Below, piece by piece: positions 34,661 to 43,905 of a DNA stretch of 64,000 nucleotides; within the stretch, counting starts at the first letter, position 1; the number at the start of each line of letters is the position of its first letter. Below the pieces are notes generated by a model. That model was not told the origin of the DNA, made no database searches, and saw only the letters and a list, made by a program, of their open reading frames with translations. Position numbers and translations under genes: made by a program. This stretch comes from Aquiflexum sp041751335 (GTDB lineage Bacteria; Bacteroidota; Bacteroidia; Cytophagales; Cyclobacteriaceae). The stretch is from assembly GCF_041751335.1 (NCBI RefSeq), contig NZ_JBGSXS010000148.1, forward strand, positions 1 to 64,000. Reading direction: 5' to 3'.

Positions 34661-35392
34661 ATGGCATTGGCTAGCAGAATAAAAGACTCCTCTTTCCGGT
34701 TCAAACAATTTACTGTTCACCAGGACAGGTGCGGCATGAAAATCAGCACAGATGGGGTAGTCCTGGGTGCATTTGCAGGACGGGGAAATCCAAAAAATAT
34801 TTTGGACATTGGCGCAGGTACAGGGGTTGTTTCTTTGATGCTTGCCCAAAGGTTTCCTAATGCAATGATTACAGGGATTGAAATTGATAAAGATGCTGCC
34901 AAACAGGCTTCTGAAAATATCCACCAAAGTCCATGGAGTAACCGGATCAAAATTTTAAATCAAAGCTTACAGGAATTTCAAAGGAAGCAGGATATCAAAT
35001 TTGATTTGATTGTAAGCAACCCCCCATATTTTCCAAAACATTTAAAATCAATTGATCAAAAAAGAAATTTGGCGTTACACAATGACAGTCTTTCTTTTTT
35101 TGACCTTGCAAATGGTATTTATAGTTTGATGGAGAATAAAGGACATTGCTGGTTAATTCTACCTCCTGAACAAATGGATACAATCAATAAAATTTTTGAG
35201 TTTTTAGGACTTTTTATCACCGAGAAACTAGATTTAAGGGATAAACAGAATAAAAATATTATAAGGACTATTCAGGATTTTTCATATTCAAAAGGAGCAA
35301 TAAAAAAGTCCATTATCAATATAAAGGATGAATCCGGAGAATACTCGAAAGATTATTCGGAATTGTTAAACGAGTTTCTTATCATATTCTAG
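34661..35392 (+). CDS. trmN6: tRNA1(Val) (adenine(37)-N6)-methyltransferase
   Basis: This 243-residue class I SAM methyltransferase begins with the family pattern FRFKQFTVHQDRCGMKISTDGVVLG. SAM motif I is ILDIGAGTGVVSLMLAQR near 46-63, followed by the acidic GIEIDKDAA. The N6-adenine catalytic motif is SNPPYFPKH near 114-122. TrmN6 (YfiC) methylates A37 of tRNA1(Val). It sits 14 nt after rnhA. Confidence 0.92.
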   Translation: MALASRIKDSSFRFKQFTVHQDRCGMKISTDGVVLGAFAGRGNPKNILDIGAGTGVVSLMLAQRFPNAMITGIEIDKDAAKQASENIHQSPWSNRIKILNQSLQEFQRKQDIKFDLIVSNPPYFPKHLKSIDQKRNLALHNDSLSFFDLANGIYSLMENKGHCWLILPPEQMDTINKIFEFLGLFITEKLDLRDKQNKNIIRTIQDFSYSKGAIKKSIINIKDESGEYSKDYSELLNEFLIIF

Positions 35393-35477
35393 TTTATATA
35401 TTAACCTACGAAGACTAAAGTATTTTTTTAAACCCATTATTCCTGTATTTTTAGAGCCTATTTTAAGAACAAATTAA

Positions 35478-36932
35478 ATGAATAAGAGTAAGATTGGTTT
35501 ATTATCATTGCTGGCCATTCTATTTGGTATTTTTTCATCATGTGAGGAAGAAAATAATATATCTCCCTCACTGGTGACTGAGGAGGTTATTTATCTGAGT
35601 GGGGAGCGCGCCAGATTGTTGGGAAGGATCATTACTACCCAAAATATCAATGCTTCTGACCATGGTTTTTACATAGCAGAAAACGAGTCCTTTAATCAGC
35701 CAATGATCATTTCTTTGGGAGAAAGAATCACCCCGGGCAGATTTATAGGTGAAACTGATGCGTTGAACATTGAACGAAGCTATTTTGCCAAATCCTTTAT
35801 AAATGTAGGTGGGGAAATCCAGTTCGGCAATGTTTTGCAACTCACAACACTATCACCTGAAGTCCAAAGTTTTTTACCAAACAACGGTCCTGTAGGTACT
35901 ATCATCACGCTAACTGGAAAAAATTTCACTTCTGATACCAGAATACTGATCGGGAATAGACCTGCCGAGATTCAAAATATTGAATTTGAATCAAGGATTA
36001 CAGCACGAATTCCCGCTGCTGGTTCTGTGGCAAAAGAAAATGTGACCGTTATTGTTCAGGGGAAGGAATTTGTGCTTTCTCAGCAATTTGAATACACCAC
36101 TGGGTCATTTTTAAAATTGCAGAATCCTCCCGCCTCAGTCAGATTTATAGATAATATCTTTTTTCAGGACAATGAAAATTTCTATTTGGGATTAGGAACT
36201 GATGCCAATCAGGTGGTGAGTTCAAAAATGTGGAAATACAGTTTGGGTAACGAACAATGGACAGAAGTGCCATTTCAAGGCAATGCCCTATGGCTTGCAT
36301 TTCATACTAATAACTATTTCGGAGGTGGGGGAATGCTAGCCTCTCGAGCGCCATATACAACTTCCAGAGATTTTTGGAGCATCCAAAATGGCGCCTTTGA
36401 AAAACTACCTGATTTACCATTCGAGTGTATAAATGCGATTTCTTTCGAAACCAATGAAAACCTTTATGTTTTCGGTGGGATATTAAACGATAATTCTTAT
36501 AAATATTCCAAATCCCAAGGTAATTGGGAAAGTATTACTTCTACTCCGTTTTCCGTAGATAATTCCCTTCTTCATTTCCAACACGACAATAAATTCTATA
36601 TCATAACCCCATTTGACAGAACCATTTTTTCTTTTGATCCGGGTACTGAAACCTGGAATGAATTCGGATTTTATCCCGGAGACATCGTTGGTGGATCAGG
36701 TTTTGGCGTCACCATAGGTGATAACGTCTACCTAGGAATGAATAATAGATCCGTACAGGTTTGGCAATTAAATATGGTTACAAAAAATTGGATTAAAAAA
36801 AATGATTTCAATGGAATCTCCGCAGCCCTAAATGTTGGGGTTTACTCTAATGATGGGTTTATTTATTTAGCGCGTAGAATTGAATCGAACAATCAAATGG
36901 AATTCTGGAGATTTGATCCAAATGGGCTTTAA
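35478..36932 (+). CDS. Lipoprotein with IPT/TIG domain and kelch-type repeats
   Basis: This 484-residue lipoprotein has a signal peptide ending in lipobox IFSSC22. A fibronectin-like segment (about 30-125) precedes an IPT/TIG domain (about 130-205: NNGPVGTIITLTGKNF and IGNRPAEIQNIEF). The C-terminal half has kelch-like blades such as NENLYVFGGILNDNS and DKFYII-type strands. The gene is followed 9 nt later by a TonB-dependent receptor and then a DUF4249 lipoprotein. The arrangement suggests a surface-exposed ligand-binding partner of the receptor. The ligand is unknown. Confidence 0.82.
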   Translation: MNKSKIGLLSLLAILFGIFSSCEEENNISPSLVTEEVIYLSGERARLLGRIITTQNINASDHGFYIAENESFNQPMIISLGERITPGRFIGETDALNIERSYFAKSFINVGGEIQFGNVLQLTTLSPEVQSFLPNNGPVGTIITLTGKNFTSDTRILIGNRPAEIQNIEFESRITARIPAAGSVAKENVTVIVQGKEFVLSQQFEYTTGSFLKLQNPPASVRFIDNIFFQDNENFYLGLGTDANQVVSSKMWKYSLGNEQWTEVPFQGNALWLAFHTNNYFGGGGMLASRAPYTTSRDFWSIQNGAFEKLPDLPFECINAISFETNENLYVFGGILNDNSYKYSKSQGNWESITSTPFSVDNSLLHFQHDNKFYIITPFDRTIFSFDPGTETWNEFGFYPGDIVGGSGFGVTIGDNVYLGMNNRSVQVWQLNMVTKNWIKKNDFNGISAALNVGVYSNDGFIYLARRIESNNQMEFWRFDPNGL

Positions 36933-36941
36933 AAAATTAAT

Positions 36942-39344
36942 ATGATGAGAAAAATTTTACCAATACTATTTTTTCTTTTCCTGATTGGTTTCGCGGCAAA
37001 TGCGCAACAAAAAACTGTCGTAGGAAGAGATATCGGCCAGTTAAAAGACCTTAAGGTAGGTGGCCGAATCATTGATCAGATCACGGGTGAGCCCTTAGTC
37101 GGAGCTACAATTACGGTTAGGGAACTGACAAAAACAGAAATCACAAACACTAACGGGACCTTTAACCTGATTTTGGACCGAGCTGAGTATACGCTCGAGA
37201 TCCGGTATATCGGTTATGAAACTGTTATTTATCCATTTGTGGCTGTTGGTGATGGAAGAATAAGTCTTACGATGATTCAAGAAGACTTCACTTTGGATGA
37301 TGTGGTTATTTATGGTCGTGATCCTGAAAAAAACATCAGGAGTACAGATATGGGTGCGATCAGCATCAGCATGAATACATTAAAGGAATTGCCGCCCTTT
37401 TTGGGAGAAGTGGACATCATCAGGAGTATAGCCACCTTGCCGGGTGTTAGTCAGGTAGGGGAAGCTTCTTCTGGACTCAATGTGCGTGGGGGCGGTGCAG
37501 ACCAAAACCTGATCATGTTTGCAGGAGCCCCCATTTATAATCCTTCTCACCTCTTTGGTTTGTTCACGGCTTTCAACCCTGATGTGGTCAATGATTTTAC
37601 TTTGTACAAAGCGATAATTCCAACAAAATACGGAGGTAGAGGTTCTTCCATCTTGGATATCACTCCAAAATCGGGAAGTTTGACCAATTGGGGCGGTGAC
37701 TTGATGGTTGGTACAGTTTCCGGTAAAATCGGATTTAACGGACCGATTATCAAAGACAAAGTTTCCGCTAAAATAGGAGTTAGGAGTTCTTACATAAACT
37801 GGCTGCTCAAATCATTAAACAATCCGGACCTGAGGACAAGTCAGGCCAATTTCAATGATGTAAACGGAATTCTATATGGTGAAATCAACGACAACCATAA
37901 CGTCACTTACAGTTTCTACCGTAGTTATGATGATTTTGCCTTGGCTTCTGACACCACCATTTCATGGAAAAACACGAGCCATACCATCAATTATCAAGGC
38001 AAATTCTCGGAAAAACTCTCAGTTAATGCAATTGGATTTTATACACTGTATGATTTTACCATCTTCAATCAATCCGGTATCAATAATTTTGATTTGAAGT
38101 CCGGGATTATTGATAATGGATTGAGATTAAACTTTACTTATGCCCTTAGTGATAGGAACCGAATCACTTTTGGCGGAGACACCAAAAACCTTACCATCAA
38201 CCCAGGAGAACTGATACCGGGTGTTGTCAATGGAGAGTCAACCATACTTCCTCAATTGGTACAAAGTGAATATGCAAGAGAATCTGGTCTTTATCTCCAA
38301 CATGAACTTGAATTGGGGGAGAAATTCGGTTTTTCTTATGGAATGAGATATGACCTGTATCAATATTATGGCCCCAGAACAGTCCGGGAATATGCACCAA
38401 ATCTTCCTCTGAACTCTGGAAATGTCGTTGGTGAAAGAACCTATGGAGATGGTGAACTTATCCAAACTTATGATGGATGGGGGCCTAGAGTGTCCATGCG
38501 CTATTCCATAGATTCAAAAACCTCTATCAAAGGTGGCTACAACAAAATGTACCAGTTTATTCATTTGATTTCGAATACTGCCACCATTGCGCCAACGGAT
38601 ATCTGGAAATTGAGTGACCAGTTTTTGAAACCACAGATTGTCGATCAATATTCTCTTGGTATCTATAAAAACTTCAAAGGAAATATTTTTGAGACCTCAG
38701 TGGAAGTTTATTATAAAGACATTCAAAATGTGGTGGAATATAAAGACGGTGCAAAGCTTTTGCTTCAGAACAATCTGGAAACAGAAATTATTCCGGGTGA
38801 AGGAAAGGCATATGGGGTTGAAGTTTATGCAAAGAAAAATCTTGGGAGAGTTACAGGATGGGTAAGTTATACCTATTCCAGGGCTTTCAGAAGAGTCATC
38901 ACTCCTTTTGAAGAAGAGATAATCAATGACGGAGAATGGTTCCCGGCCAATTTTGATAAACCTCATGACCTTACTTTGATTGGAAATTACAAAATGGCTT
39001 CAAATGTTTCCCTTTCAGCAACATTCTCTTACAGCACAGGAAGGCCAGTTACTTTTCCTGAAGCCAAATTTGATTTTGCAGGCAATTCTCTTGCCTTTTT
39101 CAGAAATCGGAATCTTCAAAGAATTCCTGATTTTCACAGATTGGATCTTTCTTTGAATTTCCAATTGAAAGGGAAAGGGAAATTTTACGACGGTGACTGG
39201 ACTTTTGCTGTCATGAATGTGTATGGTAGAAAAAACCCATTCTCGATATTTTTTGCTGATCAGCCAGGTTCTCCTCCGCAAGCCTATAGACTTGCAATAC
39301 TTGGCGTACCGCTTCCTACATTAAGTTATTCGATGAAATTCTAA
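36942..39344 (+). CDS. TonB-dependent outer-membrane receptor with carboxypeptidase-like N-domain
   Basis: This 800-residue protein has a signal peptide (KILPILFFLFLIGFAANAQ). A CarboxypepD_reg-like domain lies at about 38-95 (GGRIIDQITGEPLVGATITV). The plug domain is at about 150-245, including VRGGGADQNLIMFAGAPIYNPSHLFG. A 22-strand barrel follows, ending LPTLSYSMKF with a terminal aromatic. It imports a large or scarce ligand using TonB energy. It overlaps the downstream DUF4249 gene by 1 nt (TAATG). No SusD partner is present, so this is not a canonical polysaccharide-utilisation pair. Confidence 0.92.
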   Translation: MMRKILPILFFLFLIGFAANAQQKTVVGRDIGQLKDLKVGGRIIDQITGEPLVGATITVRELTKTEITNTNGTFNLILDRAEYTLEIRYIGYETVIYPFVAVGDGRISLTMIQEDFTLDDVVIYGRDPEKNIRSTDMGAISISMNTLKELPPFLGEVDIIRSIATLPGVSQVGEASSGLNVRGGGADQNLIMFAGAPIYNPSHLFGLFTAFNPDVVNDFTLYKAIIPTKYGGRGSSILDITPKSGSLTNWGGDLMVGTVSGKIGFNGPIIKDKVSAKIGVRSSYINWLLKSLNNPDLRTSQANFNDVNGILYGEINDNHNVTYSFYRSYDDFALASDTTISWKNTSHTINYQGKFSEKLSVNAIGFYTLYDFTIFNQSGINNFDLKSGIIDNGLRLNFTYALSDRNRITFGGDTKNLTINPGELIPGVVNGESTILPQLVQSEYARESGLYLQHELELGEKFGFSYGMRYDLYQYYGPRTVREYAPNLPLNSGNVVGERTYGDGELIQTYDGWGPRVSMRYSIDSKTSIKGGYNKMYQFIHLISNTATIAPTDIWKLSDQFLKPQIVDQYSLGIYKNFKGNIFETSVEVYYKDIQNVVEYKDGAKLLLQNNLETEIIPGEGKAYGVEVYAKKNLGRVTGWVSYTYSRAFRRVITPFEEEIINDGEWFPANFDKPHDLTLIGNYKMASNVSLSATFSYSTGRPVTFPEAKFDFAGNSLAFFRNRNLQRIPDFHRLDLSLNFQLKGKGKFYDGDWTFAVMNVYGRKNPFSIFFADQPGSPPQAYRLAILGVPLPTLSYSMKF

Positions 39345-40408
39345 TGAACATGTTAAAAAGATTGATTTATATAATATTGATTATCCCAATCTCATGTATT
39401 GATCCATACAAGATTGATATTCCCCAAGGGGCTCAACTGCTAACAGTAGATGGAATTATTACAACCGATCCTGGACCTCATTTGATCAGATTAACCAGAA
39501 GTGATACATATGGAAGCGTTTTTGAAGGCCTGATAAGACCTGTAATTAGGGCAAAAGTAGGTATCAGAGATAGTGAAGGCAATGTTGTCTTTCTAAATGA
39601 AATTGAAAATGACGGTATTTATGCCACTCCTGAAGGTTTTAGGGCAAGGGTTGGGATTTCATATTCTATCCAAATTGATTTACAGAACGGCAGATCCTAT
39701 ACTTCCCTTCCCGAAAGAGTGGAATCTGGACCACAAATTGATTCACTTTCTTACCAATCTGTGAAATTTAACACCAATGACAGATTGACTGATTTAATTG
39801 GAGTTCAGGTTTTTGCCCACTTCAGAGATCCGAGTGACCAGGCCAATTTCTATTATTGGAGAAGAGGGACCTCCACATTTGCATTAGTAGCCAATCCCGA
39901 ACTTCACACTTTACCTCCAGATCATCCCACCAATCCAAGAGGTCCGGATCCAAAGGATTGCTGTTCGATTTGTTTTTTAGAGGACGACTCAAGAATCCAA
40001 AGATTTACACTTGCTTCAGATGAAAATTTCAATGGCCTGTCCCAGAGACTTCCAGTTTTGTTTATTGAGGATAATGGATTGAGGTTCAAACAAACTTACA
40101 GGGCTGAGATACTACAAATGTCCGTTTCAACCGGAGCGCATAGGTTTCTAAGGTTGATCGAGCAGCAAACAAACCTCACAGGAAGCGTATTTGACAATCC
40201 TCCAGCCAATATCAGGGGAAATATCATCAGTCTTGATGATCCTGATGAAGTGGTATTAGGTTATTTTATGGCGGGTTCGGTTGATAAAAAGCAGATCTAT
40301 ATTGAAAAAGAAAAACTGGAATTTCTTCAAACCCCTAGAACTATTCCTGATGATTGTCTTACTGTAAGTGGAGCCCGACTAAATCCTCCTTCCGATTGGA
40401 ATCCTTAA
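39344..40408 (+). CDS. DUF4249 lipoprotein
   Basis: This 354-residue lipoprotein has lipobox IPISC18 and the DUF4249 layout: the early strand LLTVDGIITTDPGPHLIRLTRS, the central QVFAHFRDPSDQANFYYWR and the late GYFMAGSVDKKQIYI. Family members in Bacteroidetes usually follow a TonB-dependent receptor, as here with a 1-nt overlap. A CCSICF cluster near residue 206 may bind a metal or form disulfides. It is probably a surface lipoprotein working with the receptor. Confidence 0.85.
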   Translation: MNMLKRLIYIILIIPISCIDPYKIDIPQGAQLLTVDGIITTDPGPHLIRLTRSDTYGSVFEGLIRPVIRAKVGIRDSEGNVVFLNEIENDGIYATPEGFRARVGISYSIQIDLQNGRSYTSLPERVESGPQIDSLSYQSVKFNTNDRLTDLIGVQVFAHFRDPSDQANFYYWRRGTSTFALVANPELHTLPPDHPTNPRGPDPKDCCSICFLEDDSRIQRFTLASDENFNGLSQRLPVLFIEDNGLRFKQTYRAEILQMSVSTGAHRFLRLIEQQTNLTGSVFDNPPANIRGNIISLDDPDEVVLGYFMAGSVDKKQIYIEKEKLEFLQTPRTIPDDCLTVSGARLNPPSDWNP

Positions 40409-40745
40409 GGGAATAATTATTTTTCCCCAGAAAAACCTAATCGTCTTCAATATTTAACATGTTTGTACTTAATAATGCCAATAAAATGCTAATTCAATAT
40501 AATTCTCATAAGGAAGCTGAAATGTCCAGTACATCGGACTTCGGACTTCCGACCTGTTTGTAATAGAATATTGGGTTACGGGCAAAGAAGCAGATAACCC
40601 ATATATTTAATAAAGATATAGTGTAAGTTCAAGAAAAGTTTCACACAACCTTTCTTGAACTTACCCATTTTTTTAAGTAACTATAAAGCAGCAAATACAA
40701 GGTCACAAGGGTTTTTGGAATAGCCCTATGGCTAGCTTCAATTAA
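40409..40745. other. Intergenic region with terminator and small repeat
   Basis: This 337-nt non-coding gap lies between the convergent uptake operon and the saccharopine dehydrogenase-like gene. It holds a short CGGACTT-type direct repeat (40534-40554) and the strong hairpin at 40623-40664. No gene was recognised. Confidence 0.6.
40623..40673 (+). terminator. Strong intrinsic terminator of the uptake operon
   Basis: GTAAGTTCAAGAAA (40623-40636) pairs perfectly with TTTCTTGAACTTAC (40651-40664) over 14 bp with a 14-nt loop, followed by CCATTTTTTT. It lies 215 nt after the DUF4249 stop. Confidence 0.8.
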
Positions 40746-42077
40746 TTATAACGCCCTAACTTTTTCTTCAAATTCAACCCCTTCTTTTCTCAATGCGTCT
40801 AAAATAGGATTATAAATTTCGGGTAGAACAGGGACATGCAATCCCCTTACATTGATTTCACCTTCCAAAAACAGGTCCACAGCTATTGCCAGGGGAAGGC
40901 CAACTGTTTTGGCCATTGCTGTGTATTCATGATTTTCTCCTTTACATACCAAACTTGAAATCATCTCTTTTTTGCCATCAGTTGTCTCAATTTCAAATAA
41001 ATGCTGCATGACTATCATATCTTTATCTTGAGGACCTAATTTCCACTTTTCTTTTAAAATTTCTTCCAAAATTGATGCAGGACTTCCGCTCGTTTTTGGT
41101 AATTCGATATTTGAAAACATTCCCAGCCACTCGATTTTTTCTACTATTTCGGTATTAACCCAAGGTAAAAGTTCCCGGAGTTTCTCGACGACCGATTTGG
41201 TTTCATGGTAAGGCAAAAAAGAATTGAAAAACATTTTGTGGGTAAATCCAGAAGGTAATTGCATTTTAAAAGAGTCGTCCGTGATTCCTAGTTGCACAAA
41301 GACATCCCAACTTTGACAAAAACCAGCTCTTCTCAATGTCCCTCTAAGCAACGTGCGGATATCATCAAGCCCATAAATCTTTCTATAGCTCAAAGAATCC
41401 CTGTTTGGATAGCCATCGAAATCACCCACTTTTTCAAAGCTGATTTTTTCCAATCTTCTGTAAAGCATGTGATAGGGTACATATTTATACGATCCATTTT
41501 GGATATACCTAGAGGTTCCTTGACCCGCTAAAACCACATTACGAGGGTTCCAAGTAAATTTATATTTCCAAGGATTATCCTCACTTTCTGGCGCCAATAA
41601 TCCCCCCGTAAAGGACCTGAAAGCAGTTATCTTATTGCCATTTTCTTTTTCACAATGGATGATTTTCATAGCTGACATATGATCCAAACCAGGGTCTAAT
41701 CCACATTCATTCAAGAAAAGAAGATTTTTTTCTTCAATTTCACTTTTCATTTCCCTCATTTCCTCCGATTCATAAGATGCGGAAAAAAAATGCTTTCCCA
41801 GTTCAAGACAGTCCTTTGCGATGATCGGATGTAAAAAAGCCGGAAGCATGGAAATCACCACATCAGAATTTTTAATTATGGCCTTTCTATTCTCTACGTC
41901 ATCTAAATCTATCCATATTGCCTTACCTGACTTATGGTTTCTAAGCTTTTGAGTAGCAATTTCCAGAGAAAGATCTGCTAGAATGATCCTTCTTTTTTTT
42001 GCATCAGCAGTGTCCAAAAGATAGTTTATCAGATAAACGGATGATTTTCCGGAACCGAGGATTAATATTGTCTGCAT
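40746..42077 (-). CDS. Saccharopine dehydrogenase-like protein
   Basis: This 443-residue protein starts with an NAD(P)-binding Rossmann fold (MQTILILGSGKSSVYLINYLL). Middle-region features are VVISMLPAFLHPIIAKDCLELGKHFFSASY and NECGLDPGLDHMSAMKII, which match the saccharopine reductase/dehydrogenase family (LYS9-type). A substrate domain extends to the C-terminus. In lysine metabolism it would interconvert saccharopine and aminoadipate semialdehyde. No other lysine genes are nearby, so the exact reaction is open. It is monocistronic. Confidence 0.88.
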   Translation of the reverse strand: MQTILILGSGKSSVYLINYLLDTADAKKRRIILADLSLEIATQKLRNHKSGKAIWIDLDDVENRKAIIKNSDVVISMLPAFLHPIIAKDCLELGKHFFSASYESEEMREMKSEIEEKNLLFLNECGLDPGLDHMSAMKIIHCEKENGNKITAFRSFTGGLLAPESEDNPWKYKFTWNPRNVVLAGQGTSRYIQNGSYKYVPYHMLYRRLEKISFEKVGDFDGYPNRDSLSYRKIYGLDDIRTLLRGTLRRAGFCQSWDVFVQLGITDDSFKMQLPSGFTHKMFFNSFLPYHETKSVVEKLRELLPWVNTEIVEKIEWLGMFSNIELPKTSGSPASILEEILKEKWKLGPQDKDMIVMQHLFEIETTDGKKEMISSLVCKGENHEYTAMAKTVGLPLAIAVDLFLEGEINVRGLHVPVLPEIYNPILDALRKEGVEFEEKVRAL

Positions 42078-42210
42078 GCTAAATAAATAAATTTGACAGC
42101 CCGAAGTTGTGAAAAAACAAGCAAGTCTAAAAATCCAACACTATAATTAAATGGAAAATAACAATTGCGGATTTTTTTTTGTTAATTCAATCTGATTTTT
42201 AAATCAAATA

Positions 42211-42693
42211 ATGAACAGAAGAATAGAGTTGAAAGTAAGTTTGGAAGTGATCCAAAAAAAGGATTGGTCTGAGGAAGAAAGCATTTTGATCTCACGAGCA
42301 ACCGAAATTTTAGAATTGGCCCATGCCCCATATTCAGGTTTTCTAGTTGGGGCTGCTTTGCTTTTGGAAGATGGTTCTATTTTTGTAGCAAATAACCAAG
42401 AGAACGTTTCCTTTCCTGTCGGGGTATGCGCGGAAAGAGCAGTCCTTAGCTATGCGATGGGGAATCACCCTAATTTAAGGCCTTTGAAATTGGCGATAGT
42501 TGCCAAAAGGAAAGATGAAAAAAAAATGGCGACGGTAACACCATGTGGGCTTTGCCGACAGACTATCAATGAGTATGAAGTTAAATTTGGGCAGCCCATA
42601 GATTTGTTAATGCTCAATCCTGAAGGGGAAATTTTAAAAGCATCTGGTATTGAGCAGTTATTGCCTTTTAGGTTTAACGATTTGAACAGTTAA
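42211..42693 (+). CDS. cdd: Cytidine deaminase
   Basis: This 160-residue zinc enzyme deaminates cytidine and deoxycytidine in pyrimidine salvage. The signature CAERAVLSYA (about 73-82, with Cys and catalytic Glu) and PCGLCRQTINEY (about 111-122, the two further zinc cysteines) are both intact. YSGFLVGAALLLEDG marks the substrate-binding start. Length matches the homotetrameric class, with about 20 extra N-terminal residues. Its TAA overlaps the ATG of the following esterase gene. Confidence 0.95.
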   Translation: MNRRIELKVSLEVIQKKDWSEEESILISRATEILELAHAPYSGFLVGAALLLEDGSIFVANNQENVSFPVGVCAERAVLSYAMGNHPNLRPLKLAIVAKRKDEKKMATVTPCGLCRQTINEYEVKFGQPIDLLMLNPEGEILKASGIEQLLPFRFNDLNS

Positions 42694-43331
42694 TGAAATA
42701 TAATTTCAAGTATCAGCACACAGCCCATTACAGAACATCCCATGTGGTCAATAGAAACGAAAAAGAAATTCTTATTGCCCTTCATGGCTATGGTCAGTTG
42801 TCGGAATACTTTCTCAAAAAACTTGAGCCAATATTCCGCGATGATAGGTTGATTGTAGTACCAGAAGCAACTAACTATGCTTATTTAGAGGGTTTTTCGG
42901 GAAGAGTCGGGGCCAATTGGATGACCCGTCATGAAAGAGAATTTGCCATTGAAAACAACCATAATTATCTCAATGGACTTTTGGAAAATATTCTTTTAAA
43001 ATACCGAAATAAACCTATCATCAAAGTCATGGGATTTTCCCAAGGAGCTGCTACGGCAACAAGATGGGTCAGTCAACTGTCCATATCAGTGGACTCGCTA
43101 ATACTTTGGAGTGGTGGATTTGCCCATGATCTTAATTTCCAAAAAACTGGAGAAAAGCTAAAGAATACAGAAATTATGATTGTATTAGGTGAAAATGACA
43201 GCATGATAACCACTGATTCCATTGAAAAGCAAGATGAGTTTCTTTCACTTTTTCCTTTTGAAGTTAAAAAACTACAATTTGAAGGAGGACATGACTTAAA
43301 TATACCTTTACTTCAAAAGATTTTTGAATAA
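42693..43331 (+). CDS. Alpha/beta hydrolase, carboxylesterase/phospholipase type
   Basis: This 212-residue hydrolase has the oxyanion region EILIALHGYGQLSEYFL near 26-42, the nucleophile elbow GFSQGAATATRW near 111-122, an Asp near ENDSMIT around 169 and His in FEGGHDLNI around 201. This is the small esterase (YpfH/acyl-protein thioesterase-like) pattern. It overlaps cdd by one base (TAATG), so the two are co-translated. The natural substrate is unknown. Confidence 0.88.
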   Translation: MKYNFKYQHTAHYRTSHVVNRNEKEILIALHGYGQLSEYFLKKLEPIFRDDRLIVVPEATNYAYLEGFSGRVGANWMTRHEREFAIENNHNYLNGLLENILLKYRNKPIIKVMGFSQGAATATRWVSQLSISVDSLILWSGGFAHDLNFQKTGEKLKNTEIMIVLGENDSMITTDSIEKQDEFLSLFPFEVKKLQFEGGHDLNIPLLQKIFE

Positions 43332-43419
43332 TCATGATTATACCCATGTTACCTGACCAAAAAGTTTGATATGAACTGCGAGTTATTTAATTTTCTTAAA
43401 ATTTTATCTGAATTCCACA

Positions 43420-43860
43420 ATGCTTACCCTATCTGAAAAAGAAGTTGAAAAAATAGCGGCTCAGCTGCTGAAGGGGATGATTTGTTTTTTCCAATTGGAT
43501 AATAAAAAAATTCACCACTTACCTGATGACGAGGACTATTTCAATTATGATCTTACTCCCGAGGAGGAAGATATTCTGGATGAAATAGATGACAATCCGG
43601 ACAATTTTGCAGAATTCACCAAGATGGAACCCAATCAGGAACATCAACTGATGGAGAATTTTGCTGATAGAATCGTAAAAGAGAGGAATTTTCAGGATGA
43701 ACTCTTCAATGCCCTAAGTAAGCCGAAAGCTGCAACAGGTTTTAAATTTCTAATCGATAGTTCTGGAAAATATTCGGAAAAATGGCAGGAACACCGAATC
43801 CAAAAATATAGGGATTGGGTAAAGGAGCAAGTTGACAGCTTCAACTATGCCGAAGAATAG
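43420..43860 (+). CDS. UPF0158 family protein
   Basis: This 146-residue acidic cytoplasmic protein resembles UPF0158. It has an N-terminal helix (EKEVEKIAAQLLKGM), acidic EEEDILDEIDDNPDNFAEFTKMEPNQEHQLMENF-type blocks and the conserved W near the C-terminus (KWQEHRIQKYRDWVKEQ). The function is unknown. It lies 88 nt after the esterase gene and may share its transcript. Confidence 0.8.
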   Translation: MLTLSEKEVEKIAAQLLKGMICFFQLDNKKIHHLPDDEDYFNYDLTPEEEDILDEIDDNPDNFAEFTKMEPNQEHQLMENFADRIVKERNFQDELFNALSKPKAATGFKFLIDSSGKYSEKWQEHRIQKYRDWVKEQVDSFNYAEE

Positions 43861-43905
43861 GAAAAATTAGGCTTAAGTGGTGACTTTTCTGTTATTGTTC
43901 AACTC

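Noticed and set aside
34643..34950. Minus-strand frames opposite trmN6
   Set aside because: They mirror the strongly coding TrmN6 frame and show no family motif.
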